DNA of 64,000 bases from positions 3,658,001-3,722,000 of the forward strand of contig NC_064225.1 in assembly GCF_023101765.2 (NCBI RefSeq), written 5' to 3'. Made by a program: the position numbers and the translations under genes. Positions 23,890 through 36,265 of this stretch are shown piece after piece (the first letter of the stretch is position 1; each line of letters opens with the position of its first letter). The notes under the pieces are model-generated. The model saw only the letters and a program-made list of their open reading frames with translations, searched no databases and was not told the DNA's origin. The DNA comes from Spodoptera frugiperda (lineage: Eukaryota; Arthropoda; Insecta; Lepidoptera; Noctuidae).

Positions 23890-24500
23890 AGTATATTTAT
23901 TTATTTATTTATTTATTTATTTTAGGCTTTTCAACAATAAGTACGCTATTACATTATTATTTGTACATTAATAACTTACGTCTAAGCGCCTCATCACTTA
24001 AAGAAAAGCACAGCATGCACTATCTTATGCGCAAATAATAACCTAACCAAATTAAATGATTAATTAAAATTATTAAATTAAAATTGATTACAATACGATG
24101 CGATAATTAATAAAAAATAATATAAAAACCATTGCAATAAATTATATAAAAAATACATTTATAATTACTTAAATTTGATTATAATATGTTATAATAAAAT
24201 TAAAATAATAAAATTCAAAAATATAATGATGTAAATTAAACTTAAATTAAAATTATAATAAAATTTTTGACTAGGACTCAATTATTAACAGTTAGCAGTA
24301 AGTATGACCTTTTTAAAGCTGGAACCGATGAAATAAAGAGGTCAATGTCAACATCCAGCTCATTATACGCAGCACACATTCTAGAGAGTGGACAGTGACG
24401 CCTCAAATTGGAATGTGATCTTGGTAAACAAAATAGTTTCCTATTAGTACTTCTTGGCAGATTATGTGGCACATGGAATAGTACCCTACCGAGCAAATCA
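23890..24500 (-). mobile_element. 5'-truncated LINE with polymerase C-terminus (minus)
   Basis: The minus-strand frame 24496-24278 encodes the C-terminal tail of a non-LTR polymerase (RVLFHVPHNLPRSTNRKLFC, then DLFISSVP). An AT-rich 3' region follows, ending in a (ttta)n run at about 23893-23922, the element's 3' tail. It lies in the Ig5/Ig6 intron. Confidence 0.6.
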
Positions 24501-24564
24501 GGACAATTTAGAGAACCAGTTACTAGCTTCTTAAGAAAAATTTATTTATAATATTTAAGTAACA

Positions 24565-24990
24565 TTATTTCTGATGGAATAACAGAAACACACCTACTAA
24601 GGGAGAAGTTTCGGTTTCTATTCTTAAAAGTTTCTGTCGGTTATCGGGCCCCAACATCGCTAAGTCTGCGTGGCTGCACTGGTCGGCGTCAATGCTGTGC
24701 AAGCTACGGGCGGTGCAAGCGCCGGTCATCATCGGGCGTGATCGAGACGATTCCCTCAATCGCTATAGACCTCACTTCGGGGCAGCCGCATTGTATATTT
24801 TTTATTTATTAATTAATTTATCTAATCTTTAATGTACACAATACAATTAAATAATGGTACATAAGGCAAACTTAATGCCATATGGCATTCTCTACCAGTA
24901 AACCTTAGGGTTCAAAGAGAAAGTCTGCATTCTCTGTCTGTATTCTAGTTTTCTTCTAGTTAATATTAGTAGTAATCAGTCAAATACAGT
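24565..24990 (-). repeat. further LINE fragments (minus)
   Basis: 24590-24780 is a GC-rich, coding-like scrap. 24790-24920 matches a LINE 3' end (gcaaacttaatgccatatgg), with a relative at 54515-54600 (tggacttaatgccaatttgg). Confidence 0.45.
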
Positions 24991-25099
24991 ATCCACCCAT
25001 TTCACACCAATCTTTGGAACCTAATTGCTGTATGCAACAGTCTCTAGAAATCATAAAAAAATGCTAGTCAAAATACGTTGAACTGATATATTATTTTGT

Positions 25100-25235
25100 A
25101 CAATCTTTTTCGTCCATTTTAGGCATCGTACGTGTAAGCTCGGTTGAACAATAGGGACGATGACGGGGTACGAAAATTAAAAATCTATTTAGTCCGTCAG
25201 TTAGGTAATGGAAACATATTAGACAGCAGTTTACT
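25100..25235 (+). repeat. MITE family E fragment
   Basis: Contains gatgacggggtacgaaaatt and atctatttagtccgtcagtt, the terminal part of family E. Confidence 0.55.
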
Positions 25236-25934
25236 CACGTTAGGCTTCGTGTACAGCCTACCGGTAGCCTACCGGTAGGCTGCGCGTCGTCGCGTTCGTG
25301 GTTAAAATGTGTTTTTTTAGTTAATTTAGTCTGTCTCACGATAGTTTTTATAAAAACCTACCACATTCCCTCGCACACTTACCGAAATGTATCCAGTAAC
25401 GACTACCAATCATAAATTACCTCTCCAAAAGTTAGTTACTAATGAAGCACCCTTCTTGAAGTATCCACCAAACTCTAGCCAAACCTGACCCGTTGTTTTT
25501 GTTCCCAAATATTAACATAAAACTCTTCAACAGTATGAGTTGTGAAGTGCACCCGACTTCGCCCATTTTCCTCAGCCTTAGTAATATTTTACGTCCATAT
25601 ACCTAGCTATGTTTGTAGGAGGAAAATTTTACTAGAAGAGTAGGGTGAAAGGGGAAAAGGAATTGTTTGTAACAAGTAATAATTTATAGAAGACTATTTC
25701 TATCTGATGGGGCAGTGTTACTAGGTATCTTTCGGATTTATGTTTTTTTTTAATATTAGCATGAAATCGTACCCAGTCGCCAGACGCCCGTTTCTCGCGC
25801 ATATACCAATGTGCCATTTTTCGAGTTATATGTATGTACTTTTATTTTATTATAACTATTGTGAGTCATACTAATTAATTATGATGTTATTGGCTTACTC
25901 AATAAAAGGAAACCCGAAACTAAATAAAAAAGAC

Positions 25935-26110
25935 AGCCTAAGTTTCCCTCACATACCCGTGCGTTTGGCGCGTCCCGCCTCAAAGAGCCATCAGACCACC
26001 ACAGATGGGACCCAGTAGGGCTGATGCCGACCCGGAGCTGCGGACTGCTCTGACTCGAAAAGCTCACCTAAGGCGGGAGAAGTGGATGATTATCTCCCCT
26101 CAAAAAAAGT
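25935..26110 (+). repeat. R1-type LINE tail
   Basis: Contains gcgcgtcccgcctcaaagag, ccatcagaccaccacagatg and gacccggagctgcggact, then ends cccctcaaaaaaag. Confidence 0.7.
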
Positions 26111-26318
26111 TACCTTCACATTCTACTGGTTTGTCCAACAATATTCTTCGTCACTAATCCCGTCTATGCTGAAGCGCAGATTTGTGCGAGACAAAATGTG
26201 TATTCTATTGTGTCTCATATACCCGTAGATGAAAGGTTAAGTTTATCTTGCAACAAATTTCCTCGTCATTCTTACACGTGTTGTGCAAAATGTAACATAA
26301 AAATATGTTTTGTTCTAG

Positions 26319-26409
26319 GGCCGCCATATATCCGGACGCTGCCGCCTTTCAAAGTGCAGAGTGGACAGAGTGTCACACTGAAATGCCCCTACTACGGGTA
26401 TCCAGTGAG
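26319..26409 (+). CDS. Dscam-like: exon: Ig6, strands A-B
   Basis: Entry phase 1, exit phase 2. The split glycine codon joins NVYG of Ig5 to PPYIRTLPPFKVQSGQSVTL, followed by KCPYYGYPV. This is the classic Dscam Ig6 opening with the first core cysteine and the GYP turn. Acceptor ttttgttctag, donor gtaatg. Confidence 0.95.
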
Positions 26410-26527
26410 GTAATGTGATATTTTTATTTATTTGGTGTATTTATAAAATGTGAGGGTGAAAAAGTGTTATTTTTTAAGAAAATCTGGTTAATGGATACGT
26501 TTTGAAGGTGCAAGAATATGGTAGATG

Positions 26528-26775
26528 ATTAATTTTTATTTTAATGTCCGTCTTGTAGATTATTTTGAAATATTAGACGCGTATTTATTTATTTTTTTAT
26601 CGAAACAAATACTTTCGAAAATATATTGATTTGAAATATCGCGTTTATTTCATACGTAGAAATGACATATATTTGGTCCCACTCCTAAACTTTGAATTAA
26701 GTATGTATTTTTTTCTTATACGACAAAATAAAAAAAAATACTTGTCTTATTTTCGTACCCCGTCATCATACTTAT
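26528..26775 (+). mobile_element. MITE family E
   Basis: From ttttattttaatgtccgtct to ttttcgtaccccgtcatcat, about 120 bp downstream of the Ig6 exon. Confidence 0.75.
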
Positions 26776-27372
26776 AATACTGGAAAAACTAAATGGTGTA
26801 AAAATTATTGGACGAAATCAGTAAGCTGGAATATTTGACTGTACAGCAAGTTCTTCTAGTCGTATTTTATTATAGTCAAACTTATGATAATATTATATTG
26901 ATTGGCAAAAAGTAAAAAACACATCAACAAGTCATGAACGCACACGCAAACAGTAAAGTCTGTACTACCCAATCATCTCAATTCTTACCATTTAAAACAC
27001 AAAATTATACATAGACGAAACTACATACAAATTTATTTAAACAAGGTAAGAAAGCCAATTTCAAAGTTCAGTAAAATACAGCGAATTCAGCAGCAATCTT
27101 AAAGCGCCTCTTAAATGTCCTAATAAAAATAAGCGCTGAAATGCAGCGCGCTCAGCGAAACGTGGGGTCTAGAAGTATTCTTTTGAATTTACGCTTAAGT
27201 TCACGTTTTTATTAAATAGATGAAGTTTAATGTGTTGCAATGATGAGATAGTTGTTCAAGAGGTATTTAGTAGGAACGTATAAGAAGATTTTAGCTTTTG
27301 AAATAATAAATTAATGCACGCTACAGACTTTACGATTTAACTGTACAATTCGACTGTACGACTGTTAACTGC

Positions 27373-27570
27373 ACAGTTAGCGCGGTGACTGGTTAACCAG
27401 CTGCCACGAAACGTGTGGCGGGTTCGATCTCCGCACGGAGCAACTCTTTGTGTGATCCACAAATTGTTGTTTCGGTCTGGGTGTCATGTGTATGTGTGAA
27501 CTTGTATGTTTGGAAACGCACGACACAGGAACAAATCTTTGTTTGGGCCAAATTATTTTAAAAAATAAAA
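27373..27570 (+). mobile_element. SINE family C
   Basis: tRNA-like head with gtggcgggttcgatctccgc. Body tgtgtgatccacaaattgtt. Ends in a weak A-rich tail. Confidence 0.8.
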
Positions 27571-28137
27571 AAAAAGTTAAATCGTAGGTCCATACAGCCT
27601 ACACACCTTACTAATTAATTCGTTTCATTTTTGATTCGTTTCAATTAAAACTATCCAGTTCAATTGTTGGTTCTAAACACCTATATATTGTACCTACTGT
27701 GCAGTTTCAGTTGTACAGTTAAATCGTTGGTCCATTTAGACTAAACACCTTACGATTTAATTGTACAGTCCGACTGCACAGTTAAATTACCGTTGCCATT
27801 GTGCATTACACATTGATAAAGTTCTTTATTTGTTAGTAAAAAAAGCATGACATTAAATAAAAAAAAAAACATATAAAAAAAAGACAAAAGCACATCGGTT
27901 ATGAGAAAAGTGAATTGAATCCCATCGGACGGTAAAATGCTTGGAGCCGACAGCTATCAATTGATTGATTTTAATTGTCATTAAGATTATGAATGGAGAT
28001 GAAAGCTATTGTTTTAAAATGTACCAAAGAAACCGGAATTTAATTGTGAAATTGTATACTTTAGTATTTGGTTTTGTAAAATAAACTTTATGTTTTATTC
28101 ACTTAAGTATAATTTTATGAACCGCTATGACTCCCTT

Positions 28138-28262
28138 GCTCGGAACTGCGGACTACCTAGCGGGTTTACTAGGGCTCCAGCTTGAAAAGCAGGAGTAGAA
28201 ACGGGGTGGTTTTTAGTCAGTAAGAGTCTGACATTCCCTCTCGCCTTTCTCTGGGCGGGACG
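28138..28262 (+). repeat. R1-type LINE tail
   Basis: Contains cggaactgcggactacctag and ggtggtttttagtcagtaag. Confidence 0.7.
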
Positions 28263-28359
28263 TTATATTCGGTACTCTGAATCAAATTTTAAAAGTTACG
28301 ATTGGGGTTGTATAGTTTTGACATTAAATAATTACTTATTTATTTTCCAAACGTTATTT

Positions 28360-28505
28360 CTACTTATAAAATGTACCTAGAAGTGACGTCAAGCGATATT
28401 TCAAATGTATCTCTGAAAGTATTTGTTTCCGTAAGAAAATAAAAAACGTGTCTAATATTTTAAAATAATCTACAAGACAGACATTAAAATAAAAATCATC
28501 TACCT
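28360..28505 (-). repeat. MITE family E, half copy (minus)
   Basis: Contains acctagaagtgacgtca, cgatatttcaaat and agacagacattaaaataaaa. Confidence 0.65.
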
Positions 28506-29672
28506 TATATTAGTATGTTTCATAACACATCAAACTTACTAAATAGCAGCTCTTTTATCTACCAAGACTAAGTTAACCTTTGTTCCACATGAAAAACGTA
28601 ATTTATTAACAATATATTTACGAAGAATACTTCCAGTTTTTGATGTCGTTTTTACGATCCCGTCTCGAGAACTCCATCAAATATTTTTATGACAAGTAAA
28701 GGACGAACGTGTGCCATTTTTGTTTGACACAAAAAATCCAATATGGCCGCTGTCTTTTGTCTTTTCGGTACCCGTATCGCGATAGTCGTGTGGCTAATTG
28801 GAAAAGCGAATGATTGCATAAAAATCGTTAGGGCTTTCGATAACGATTTATATATTTTTTCTAAGTTTAGTATTTGTTTTAAAATATCTCTTGGTGTGTG
28901 TATTTTGTTTGGGTTTCTTGTTATTTTGTTTGTTTTCTTGTAAAAGTATAAATTTACTTTTTATAGCTATGAATTTATTGAGCTAAGCTTTAGTTTCGAA
29001 ACGATTATGATGATCTGCCTATCTCTGTTCTAAATTCATCGAAAAGTAATTTTAGCATTTTTAATTAACTTCAAAAAAGGAGGTTCTCAGTTTGACCTCT
29101 ATGTGTGTATGTTTATGCGCGATGATGTCACGTTTTTCTGAACCAATTTTAACGCAGTTTTCAGCATAGTATTTTTCAGGGATATTACCCGGCTTAAAAA
29201 TAATGGAAAAGGCAAAGAAATATGAAGCAGGTTCCCTTTAAAAAAAAAAAGTTTTATTGGTATCAAATATTATCAACTTTTTTTACGACTATGTCGAAAA
29301 CCCACACCATTATTTCATATTAAACTTTCTTTCACATTTCGTGACTTCATAAATTCATATTATTTCATTTAGGTACAATCACAATAAACCGAGACCTGTA
29401 GATCGTAAAATATTTATTCCTTACCATAATGGAAACCACGAACGACACAACATCTATTTTATTTCATTGTATCAAAGTAACAGTACCAAAATAGCTTACA
29501 GAATAAATATTATTGTATCAAAAACTTGTGCTATTTTCCCAAATTTCTGAATAACTTTATCTTTCTTAAACAACAAAAAGATAAACGAACACAATCTTCG
29601 CCTTCTAATCTATGTATACTTAAACTTAAGAAAACATCAATAGCAAAATGTTCAAGCACATTTTCTTTACAG

Positions 29673-30090
29673 AGAATTAACTTGGGAATATAAAGGAAAA
29701 GAAATAAACACGGACACAGCTCAAAACAATCGATACAAGAGATCTTCGAACAAAACAGCGAGTATCGAAATATTTGGCAGAAAACCGAAATTAAGAGAGA
29801 AAAGGGACGTACCATCGGTTTCAAATGACGGCGTTTTGAATATCGCTAAAGTGTCGAAGAGTGATAATGGGGCCGCTTATTCCTGTATTGTCAGAAGCCC
29901 ATCAGGTGAGATGGCGAAAAGATCGTTCGAGTTGCACGTAGTAGAGGCTCCGCAGTTGGAAGAAATATTGTTGCCGACGGATTTACAAGAGGGACAAATA
30001 GTTCAGATACATTGTAATCTCAAGAGTGGAGATTCGCCAGTTTATTATTCTTGGCTGAAGGATGGCAAGAAGATTCCTACGCATTTGAAG
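29673..30090 (+). CDS. Dscam-like: exon: Ig6 C-half with basic insertion, plus Ig7 N-half
   Basis: A 418-bp exon, entry phase 2, exit phase 0. It begins ELTWEYKGKEI (C-strand Trp of Ig6). It then carries about 40 residues that are long for this loop and very basic, with two R-x-K-R motifs (RYKR before SSNK; REKR before DVPS). NDGVLNIAKVSKSDNGAAYS with the second Ig6 cysteine and FELHVVEAPQL follow. Ig7 then starts (first cysteine in QIHC, tryptophan in YYSWLKDGKKIP). The GT-AG ends are clean and the frame has no stops, so the insertion is in coding sequence. Fusing the end of Ig6 to the start of Ig7 in one exon rules out a separate mutually exclusive Ig7 exon of the Dscam2 type here. Confidence 0.93.
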
Positions 30091-30167
30091 GTAAATGTTA
30101 CCGTTTTAGGTTTTTGCACATTTGTTCTGTGAGATAAAGGTAGAAGAATTTGTTGCTGTCGTTTTTA

Positions 30168-30362
30168 TTATGACTGCCTCGTTGGTAGAGTGGTTGCAAG
30201 TGTGACTGCCAGACAAGGGGTTTCGGGTCCGATTCCCGAGTCGGGCAAAGTATTACTTTAACCCGCATTGAGCAAGCGTGGTGATTATTGCTCAAACGTT
30301 CTCAGTGCGAGAAGAGGCCGTTGATCAGCAGTAGCCACAAATAGGCTGTTGATGATTGATGA
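30168..30362 (+). mobile_element. SINE family B head with LINE-like tail
   Basis: The tRNA-like head (gcctcgttggtagagtggtt, gggtccgattcccgagtcgg) is joined to the block gagaagaggccgttgatcag also seen at 10395. Confidence 0.7.
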
Positions 30363-30505
30363 TTATGAAGTTTCCAATTTTGCCCAGACTGGTAAAAGGT
30401 TCACCTTCCATTACATAGAACTTATAACATCATGATAAAGCATGTTAACACAATTTCTCTGAATATTTATAGCAAAACAATTCAATTCTCTATTTTTATT
30501 ATTAC

Positions 30506-30958
30506 TTTCGTGAGACATACTAATTACAGGCAGAGACAAAGACATAATAATTATTATGTTATCGGTTTACTCACGTAACTGTTTGACGAGGAACTCGACT
30601 AGATTCAAGTCATGCTAGAGGCTCATATTCATGACGGAGACATGAAAAAAATACGTGTCTAATGACGGCATTCCGTGACACACGACTTTGGATTGTTTTT
30701 AAACATTGCCCCACACTAAGATTTTCTCCTGTATCGTGGGTGCGTTTACAAACATACAAGTTCACACCCAGACCCGAAACAACTGTTTGTGGATCACACA
30801 AAGAGTTGTTCGGTGCGGGAATCGAACCCGCTACACGTTGCGCGGCAGCCGGTTGCCCAGCCACCACACCAACCGTGCAGTCCAGAAGCTGCTCAGGAAT
30901 ATGAGCCTCTAGCATGGCTTGAAACTAGTCTAGTTCTTCGTCTAACAGTTACATTCAA
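30506..30958. mobile_element. MITE family G split by a SINE
   Basis: The left half, from tttcgtgagacatactaatt through gtttactcacgtaactgttt, and the right half, gcctctagcatggcttgaaa to cttcgtctaacagttac, are complementary. They are separated by a minus-strand SINE C (about 30690-30890). The right end lies only about 20 bp from the acceptor of the Ig7 exon. Confidence 0.8.
30690..30890 (-). mobile_element. SINE family C (minus)
   Basis: Read in reverse it shows the tRNA-like head (cccgctacacgttgcgcgg) and body (ggatcacacaaagagttgtt). Confidence 0.8.
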
Positions 30959-30975
30959 TTTTCATCCTATTACAG

Positions 30976-31111
30976 ATTGCAGAGAGAAGTCTAGAAGTGT
31001 TCAGTGTTCTTATCATCAAGAACGTATCCTTAGACCACTGTGGAACCTACACCTGTGTCGCAGCGAACCATGTTGCCAAAGTAAATAGGACTGTAAACCT
31101 GTATATAAAAG
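30976..31111 (+). CDS. Dscam-like: exon: Ig7, strands D-G
   Basis: Entry phase 0, exit phase 1. Encodes IAERSLEVFSVLIIKNVSLD, then HCGTYTCVAANHVAKVNRT and a closing VNLYIK. The second core cysteine is in TYTC. The usual Asp of the D-x-G-x-Y-x-C signature is replaced by His, and an additional Cys precedes the Gly. NVS and NRT are possible glycosylation sites. Donor gtatag; acceptor cctattacag. Confidence 0.94.
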
Positions 31112-31384
31112 GTATAGTATTGCTTGTATCTTAGTTGTAATAGTTTATGCTGAACATGTTGCCAATGCAATTTAAGTTTTATTTAGTTGAAGTTAAGGTT
31201 GATTTTGATAGTTATTTTACCTTAAAAAGGTAATTAAATTAACTTTACAGTGTGTCTTTGTGAGACGAATATTTAATTTAAAACTATATGTTCGGTAAAA
31301 TGAAAAATAAAACAATAGTGGCTCCGTTTCTTTGCTTTCAAGTGTTTATGTATTATGATTGTTGATGAAATACTTACTACACTA

Positions 31385-31772
31385 TATAGTGTGTAAGAAA
31401 ATACCCATATACTCGTACATCAAAAAGCACTGAAGAATACTGGTTGAATAGAATCTCTACACAAAGTTTCAGCTTAAAATACGTTTAAAAAAAACTGGGA
31501 TCAGATACTTGGTGTCGCATGGTTCTTGATTTTAAATCATACAAACGTGGCACAACACTGCAGGGGTCACTTGCTAATTACGAAGCATTTCTTCTGTAAA
31601 TCTGATCGCCTATTACCTATCTACCTAATTTTAATTCGCATGAAAAAAAAATAAAAATTGGAAAAATTCATAACTTCGTACCATGAAAACATGACACAAA
31701 ACGTGTCGTTTGTTATGTTATCTAGAAACCATGCACTTGATATGTATACCCCCTTTTTGTTACACCGTGTAT
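31385..31772 (+). mobile_element. MITE with gtgtaacaaaa termini, copy 2
   Basis: Same element as 4905-5302, same orientation. Shares gtttcagcttaaaatacgtt and ggtgtcgcatggttcttgat. Ends ctttttgttacaccgtgtat. Confidence 0.75.
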
Positions 31773-32154
31773 AAAGGAAATCTTCAATCAAAATTCACAA
31801 TTTACTTCGATTTTCTTCAGACCTTCTACCGATTCTATTTAAAACAAAAAGTTCCGAATCAATGCTAAAATATTACCCGATTCGATACTGTAACAAAGAC
31901 AATCAACGGAATGAGTTTTATTATGAATATTTAATATCCTACCGGAGTGCGTACTCAAAGGTGGTATTCAAATTTTATTTCCCGATTTCTAGGGTCCCGT
32001 GTTCGGTGGGACCATCGGTTCTGAGAATGATTTATTTAATCTTTTATTTTAAGGTGTTTTTATTCTTAGAACATGCCAGCCCCGTTGATCTATAAGTAAG
32101 TGATACAAGTAACACATTATGTTCTAAGGCATAAATAAGTAACATGTTATGGTA

Positions 32155-32445
32155 AGAGTAATGCTTCGGCACGAATGGGCCGGCTGGACCGGAGCGATAC
32201 CACGGCCTCACAGAAAACCGACGTGAAACAACGCTTGCGTTTTGTTTCGTTGTGACTGAGGTTACCGGAGGCCCAATTAACCCCCTTCCCAATCCCCGAT
32301 TCACCAACAACCCTTAAATTCCTAACCACCAAAACGCCGGCAACGCATTTGTAACGCCTCTGATGATTCGAGTGTCAATGGTCGGCGGTGATAGCTTACC
32401 ATCAGGTGATCCGTCAGTTCGTTTACCGGCTTATTCTATAAAAGG
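32155..32445 (+). repeat. interspersed repeat A, near full length
   Basis: From gtaatgcttcggcacgaatg to gtttaccggcttattctata; one of the best preserved copies. Confidence 0.8.
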
Positions 32446-32771
32446 GCATTAGGTCAAATCTTAATAAAAATCAATTTCAAAGATACAATTACAGTCGAGT
32501 TTAGGATCTCCCAAAGACGAATTAGATGTAATTACAATAACATACTTCACTTCAGTAGAGTCATTAAGATATACTCTCTTTAACTACTCCTAGTTATTTC
32601 AGAACCGATAACTTCAGTAATGGCCTAAATTTAGGATAATCAATCACACTTGTGACCGATGGCCCAATAAAACCGTTCGATCTTAAGTTTTGGGCATTAA
32701 AGTCTATATTTTAATTGACGCTTGTGCTAGTCATAAAATCGTACTTGAATTCGAATAGCTTAGCCGATAGG

Positions 32772-33090
32772 TTGGATGACTAATTCTTATTTTATTGTCC
32801 GTCTTGTAGATTATTTTTAAATATTAGACACGTATTTTTATTTGCTTACGGAAACAAATACTTTCGAAGATATATCGATTTGAAATATCGCGTGTCGTCA
32901 CTTCTAGGTTCATTTTATACGTAGAAATGACGTATTTGTTCCCACTCCTAAACTTTGATTCGTTTTATCTAAGTTTTGTTTTCTTATATGACAAAATAAA
33001 AAATACGTGTCTAAGATTTTTTCATTACTTAACTAACGGACTAAATAGATTTTTAATTTTCGTACCCCGTTATCATCCCTATTACTTGGG
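32772..33090 (+). mobile_element. MITE family E, near full length
   Basis: From gatgactaattcttatttta to ttcgtaccccgttatcatcc. Confidence 0.75.
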
Positions 33091-33529
33091 GCTCATAACA
33101 TAACTACTGTTTCATTAAATATGTGTGGAAATCTTCCTACCACTTAAGGAAGTTAGAATATTTTAATTTTATTTAAGTCACAATTCCTTTAGTATATTAC
33201 TATTTTTAAGTTTATTTAAGCCACTATCCTTTATTATTATTTAAAATCATCTCAAAATTATATATCTAAATATTCCAGAGAGCTGCAGAACCTATTCGTC
33301 AAATACGACTCTCAAATTGCGGAGGTTTTATTTTATCGGATTCTAAATGGACGCCGGATCGCGTTATATCTGATTTAAAGTCAAGATGATTTTATTTTAG
33401 GACCCTTTAAAAATAGAATAAATTATTTGATCTCCTTTCTTATTATCGTATTCTTTTATGTTTTATATTTTGTATTTTTGAGTTTTAATGTATTCCGTTT
33501 GGAGATTATTCCTATTATGTTTATGTTAT

Positions 33530-33795
33530 AATTTTCGTGAGACATACTAAATTAATTATTGTGTTTTTCGGCTTACTCATGTTATTATTTGACGAGTAAG
33601 TCGACTAGTTTCAAGCCACGCTAGAGGCTAGAACCCTAATAATTATTATACCTAATACCTAATGTATTATATACTCGAAAAAAAAATTTAAATGTCCGCC
33701 TTATTGGCCGAATGATCACAAGTGCGACTGTGGGGCAAGGGTACTCGGGTTTGACTCCCAAGTTTCGAAAATTTCTCAGTAACTAGTAGCAATTG
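33530..33795 (+). repeat. MITE family G half and SINE B fragment
   Basis: 33530-33640 shows cgtgagacatactaaattaa and gactagtttcaagccacgct. 33700-33795 shows a decayed SINE B head (cgccttattggccgaatgat). Confidence 0.55.
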
Positions 33796-34344
33796 ACTTT
33801 CACGATATTTAAACAGAACACTGATAGCTTATTAATTTCCTCAGAAAATACACAATCATAACAAAAACGAAGTACAAAATAAAAAATAACTAATATTTTA
33901 ATTTAATTTAAAATTAAAACAAGAATCTTCAATAATACGTAATAAATTAATAATACGCGCAATAAATACGACGCGCCCAAAACAAAATAAAATAAAATAA
34001 TATTTTAATTCCACGAAAAAATCTCACGATAAAATTTATTCGCTCTTTATTCCTGCAGCGATATTGAGTTTCATTATTCGGTTCGACTAATTAAAATGTT
34101 CACTAGGTGTTTTAATAATAAACTGCTACGTGTTTTATTTGGCAATATTATACGGCTTCGTTGACTTAATGGTTTTTCCGAGAGCAAAATATAAAATAGG
34201 TAAATGATTTTATGTGGCGTATTATTATTTTACGCGGCGTATTATTAATATTTTGTACACAGTCTCATATTTCAATAGAAAATGCTTCGTCTTTTATTTA
34301 TTAGTGGAGTGTAACAGCCACGTGTAGCAAGTCTTTTGTGTATA

Positions 34345-34735
34345 ATTATTATAACTAGTGGTCGCTTAGTGGTTGAAATTCAACCGTATACGATTTAATT
34401 TACAATACCACTTAACATACGTTCAAGGATATTTTTTATTTAACTCAAACTCAAGCGAACTATTTTATAAAACTTTATTCATATGAGACGTCAATATCAT
34501 CGCAATGTCTATCGATTTTGACGTTTTGTCAAATACGATCAGATACTATGCATGTGAGTGTAATGTTTTATTTATTGATTTAATGTACTTTATAAGCATT
34601 ATTTTTGAAAAATATAAGCGTGTTGCACTTCTCCTACACATAAACTATAAGTGTACCAAATTTTATGCTCCTACGTCCGCGCAATTTTCGTAAAAAGCGG
34701 TCCAAAGTTTTTGCATCACGTATTAATATATAGAT
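34345..34735 (+). repeat. dispersed repeat H, copy 2
   Basis: Matches 18030-18450 from actagtggtcgcttagtggt to gcatcacgtattaatatata. Confidence 0.7.
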
Positions 34736-34809
34736 GTCACGTATAGAGGTTATTGTTTATTTTTGGCTAGGAAAAGCATTAATTTGGTTTTAGTATTTCA
34801 AAAACTTAG

Positions 34810-35070
34810 TATGTATTTATTTTCAATTCAATTCAATTTCAGCTATGATCGTCCCATTGCAAGGCAAAGGCTTCCCTGCTCTCTTTCCACTCTTCTCTGT
34901 TTAAAGCTTTTTGTGGCCAATGTGGAAAATTTTCAAAATCTTTGTGGCTAGATGGAAAATAGTGACGTGTGTAGCTTGTAACGTCCCGCGCTCCCCGTAT
35001 AGTGTCACGCATTATGTTAAAGAGAAATCCAGTTATGACATTTCCTCTTTGTATTTGCTTCATGGATAAA
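34810..35070 (-). mobile_element. RTE-like LINE C-terminus (minus)
   Basis: The minus-strand frame 35063-34839 encodes MKQIQRGNVITGFLFNIMRD and ends NREEWKESREAFALQWDDHS, the C-terminal region of an RTE-type polymerase ORF. An (attga)n-like 3' tail follows at 34816-34840. A related, shorter sequence lies on + at 40670-40800. Confidence 0.55.
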
Positions 35071-35545
35071 ATATACCGCTTGTGAGTTAAACAAATAAAT
35101 TTTAATTAAATTAGCTTGAATTTTAATAATAACATCAAAAATAAATCATACATTTATATCATAAATTAATTTATTTACATCATAAATTTTAATAATAATA
35201 TCATATTAATATACAAAATATTGTGTTCCATATTATAAAATGAAACAGTTTCTAGGAACTCTATACGGCAATATTGAAGTGATACTTCAATTTAATAAAA
35301 TTATAATAAAATCAGAAACTTTAATATTCGTATTCATGTTATATCATACCGATTATTCCCGGAACCCCATTCATTATCTGTTCGTAGTTAAGTAGTTCTA
35401 CTGAACTAAACTAGATGGCGGTGTTAGATGACGTGATAATGTAAATCGCGGTGTTAAGATTCTCCGTCGATTGACTATACCTCTTTCGAAATTTTGTTTT
35501 AGATATTAGTTTGAAATTGAACAGAAATCAATAATGTTCTTGTAA

Positions 35546-35690
35546 CTTTCGTGAGACATACCAAATTAATTATTATGTTATCGGCTTACTTACGTAACGT
35601 TTTGACGAGGAACTCGACTAATTTCAACCCATGCTAGAGGCTCATATTCATGAGCAGCATTCCGAGACACACGACGGGGCATTTGTCGAT
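35546..35690 (+). repeat. MITE family G half copy
   Basis: Contains cttacttacgtaacgttttg and gaggctcatattcatgagca; no inverted partner at the right. Confidence 0.65.
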
Positions 35691-35910
35691 TGCCGAGAAT
35701 CGAACCCAACACAATCGAACACAACGAGTCTAACGAGCCAACATCGTCGCGCACGCCGGATAGTGCGCGTGATTCCAGGCAGAAATTAATAAGTACCATT
35801 GTACCTATCAATAAGTATCATTGTACCTACAAGAACTAAATTAGTAGTGTACAATATCTGTTTATTCTAGATTTACACTAGTCTTAATTAACTACTTCGC
35901 TCACACTGTC

Positions 35911-36062
35911 AAAATCACGGTTAACTCACGTACATTAATGGAGAAAAGCGTCTACTAGTTTCGAGTCCCAGAGACACTCTTCATCGTGAACAGACGTCGC
36001 GCAGCCTACTAGAAACTAGTAGTGCTTTTCTCCATTAATGTACGTGAATAAACCGTGATTTT
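35911..36062. mobile_element. palindromic MITE with ~54-bp arms
   Basis: Left arm aaaatcacggttaactcacgtacattaatggagaaaagc (given in part) is mirrored at the right end, gcttttctccattaatgtac to gtgatttt. It ends 53 bp before the Ig8 exon. Confidence 0.85.
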
Positions 36063-36115
36063 AAGTAAATTTATTGTATCACGATAATTATTATAATAAT
36101 GATTGTTTGTTGCAG

Positions 36116-36235
36116 TTGCACCGAAATGGAGTGAGGAGCCTCAGAATTCATCCCTTCTACTTGGGCGTAGTGGTCACATATCTTGCAGTGCCAATGGATA
36201 CCCACAACCTCAAACACATTGGCTCAAGAAAGACG
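36116..36235 (+). CDS. Dscam-like: exon: Ig8, strands A-C
   Basis: Entry phase 1, exit phase 1. Encodes VAPKWSEEPQNSSLLLGRSG, then HISCSANGYPQPQTHWLKKD. First core cysteine and C-strand tryptophan are present; NSS is a possible glycosylation site. Acceptor gtttgttgcag, donor gtgagt. Confidence 0.95.
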
Positions 36236-36265
36236 GTGAGTACTAACTATATGCTGACCGCCTCT

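Noticed and set aside
30610..31088. Several 68-101-codon frames near the Ig7 exon
   Set aside because: They run through a minus-strand SINE and MITE; only the spliced segment 30976-31111 in its own frame is Ig-like.
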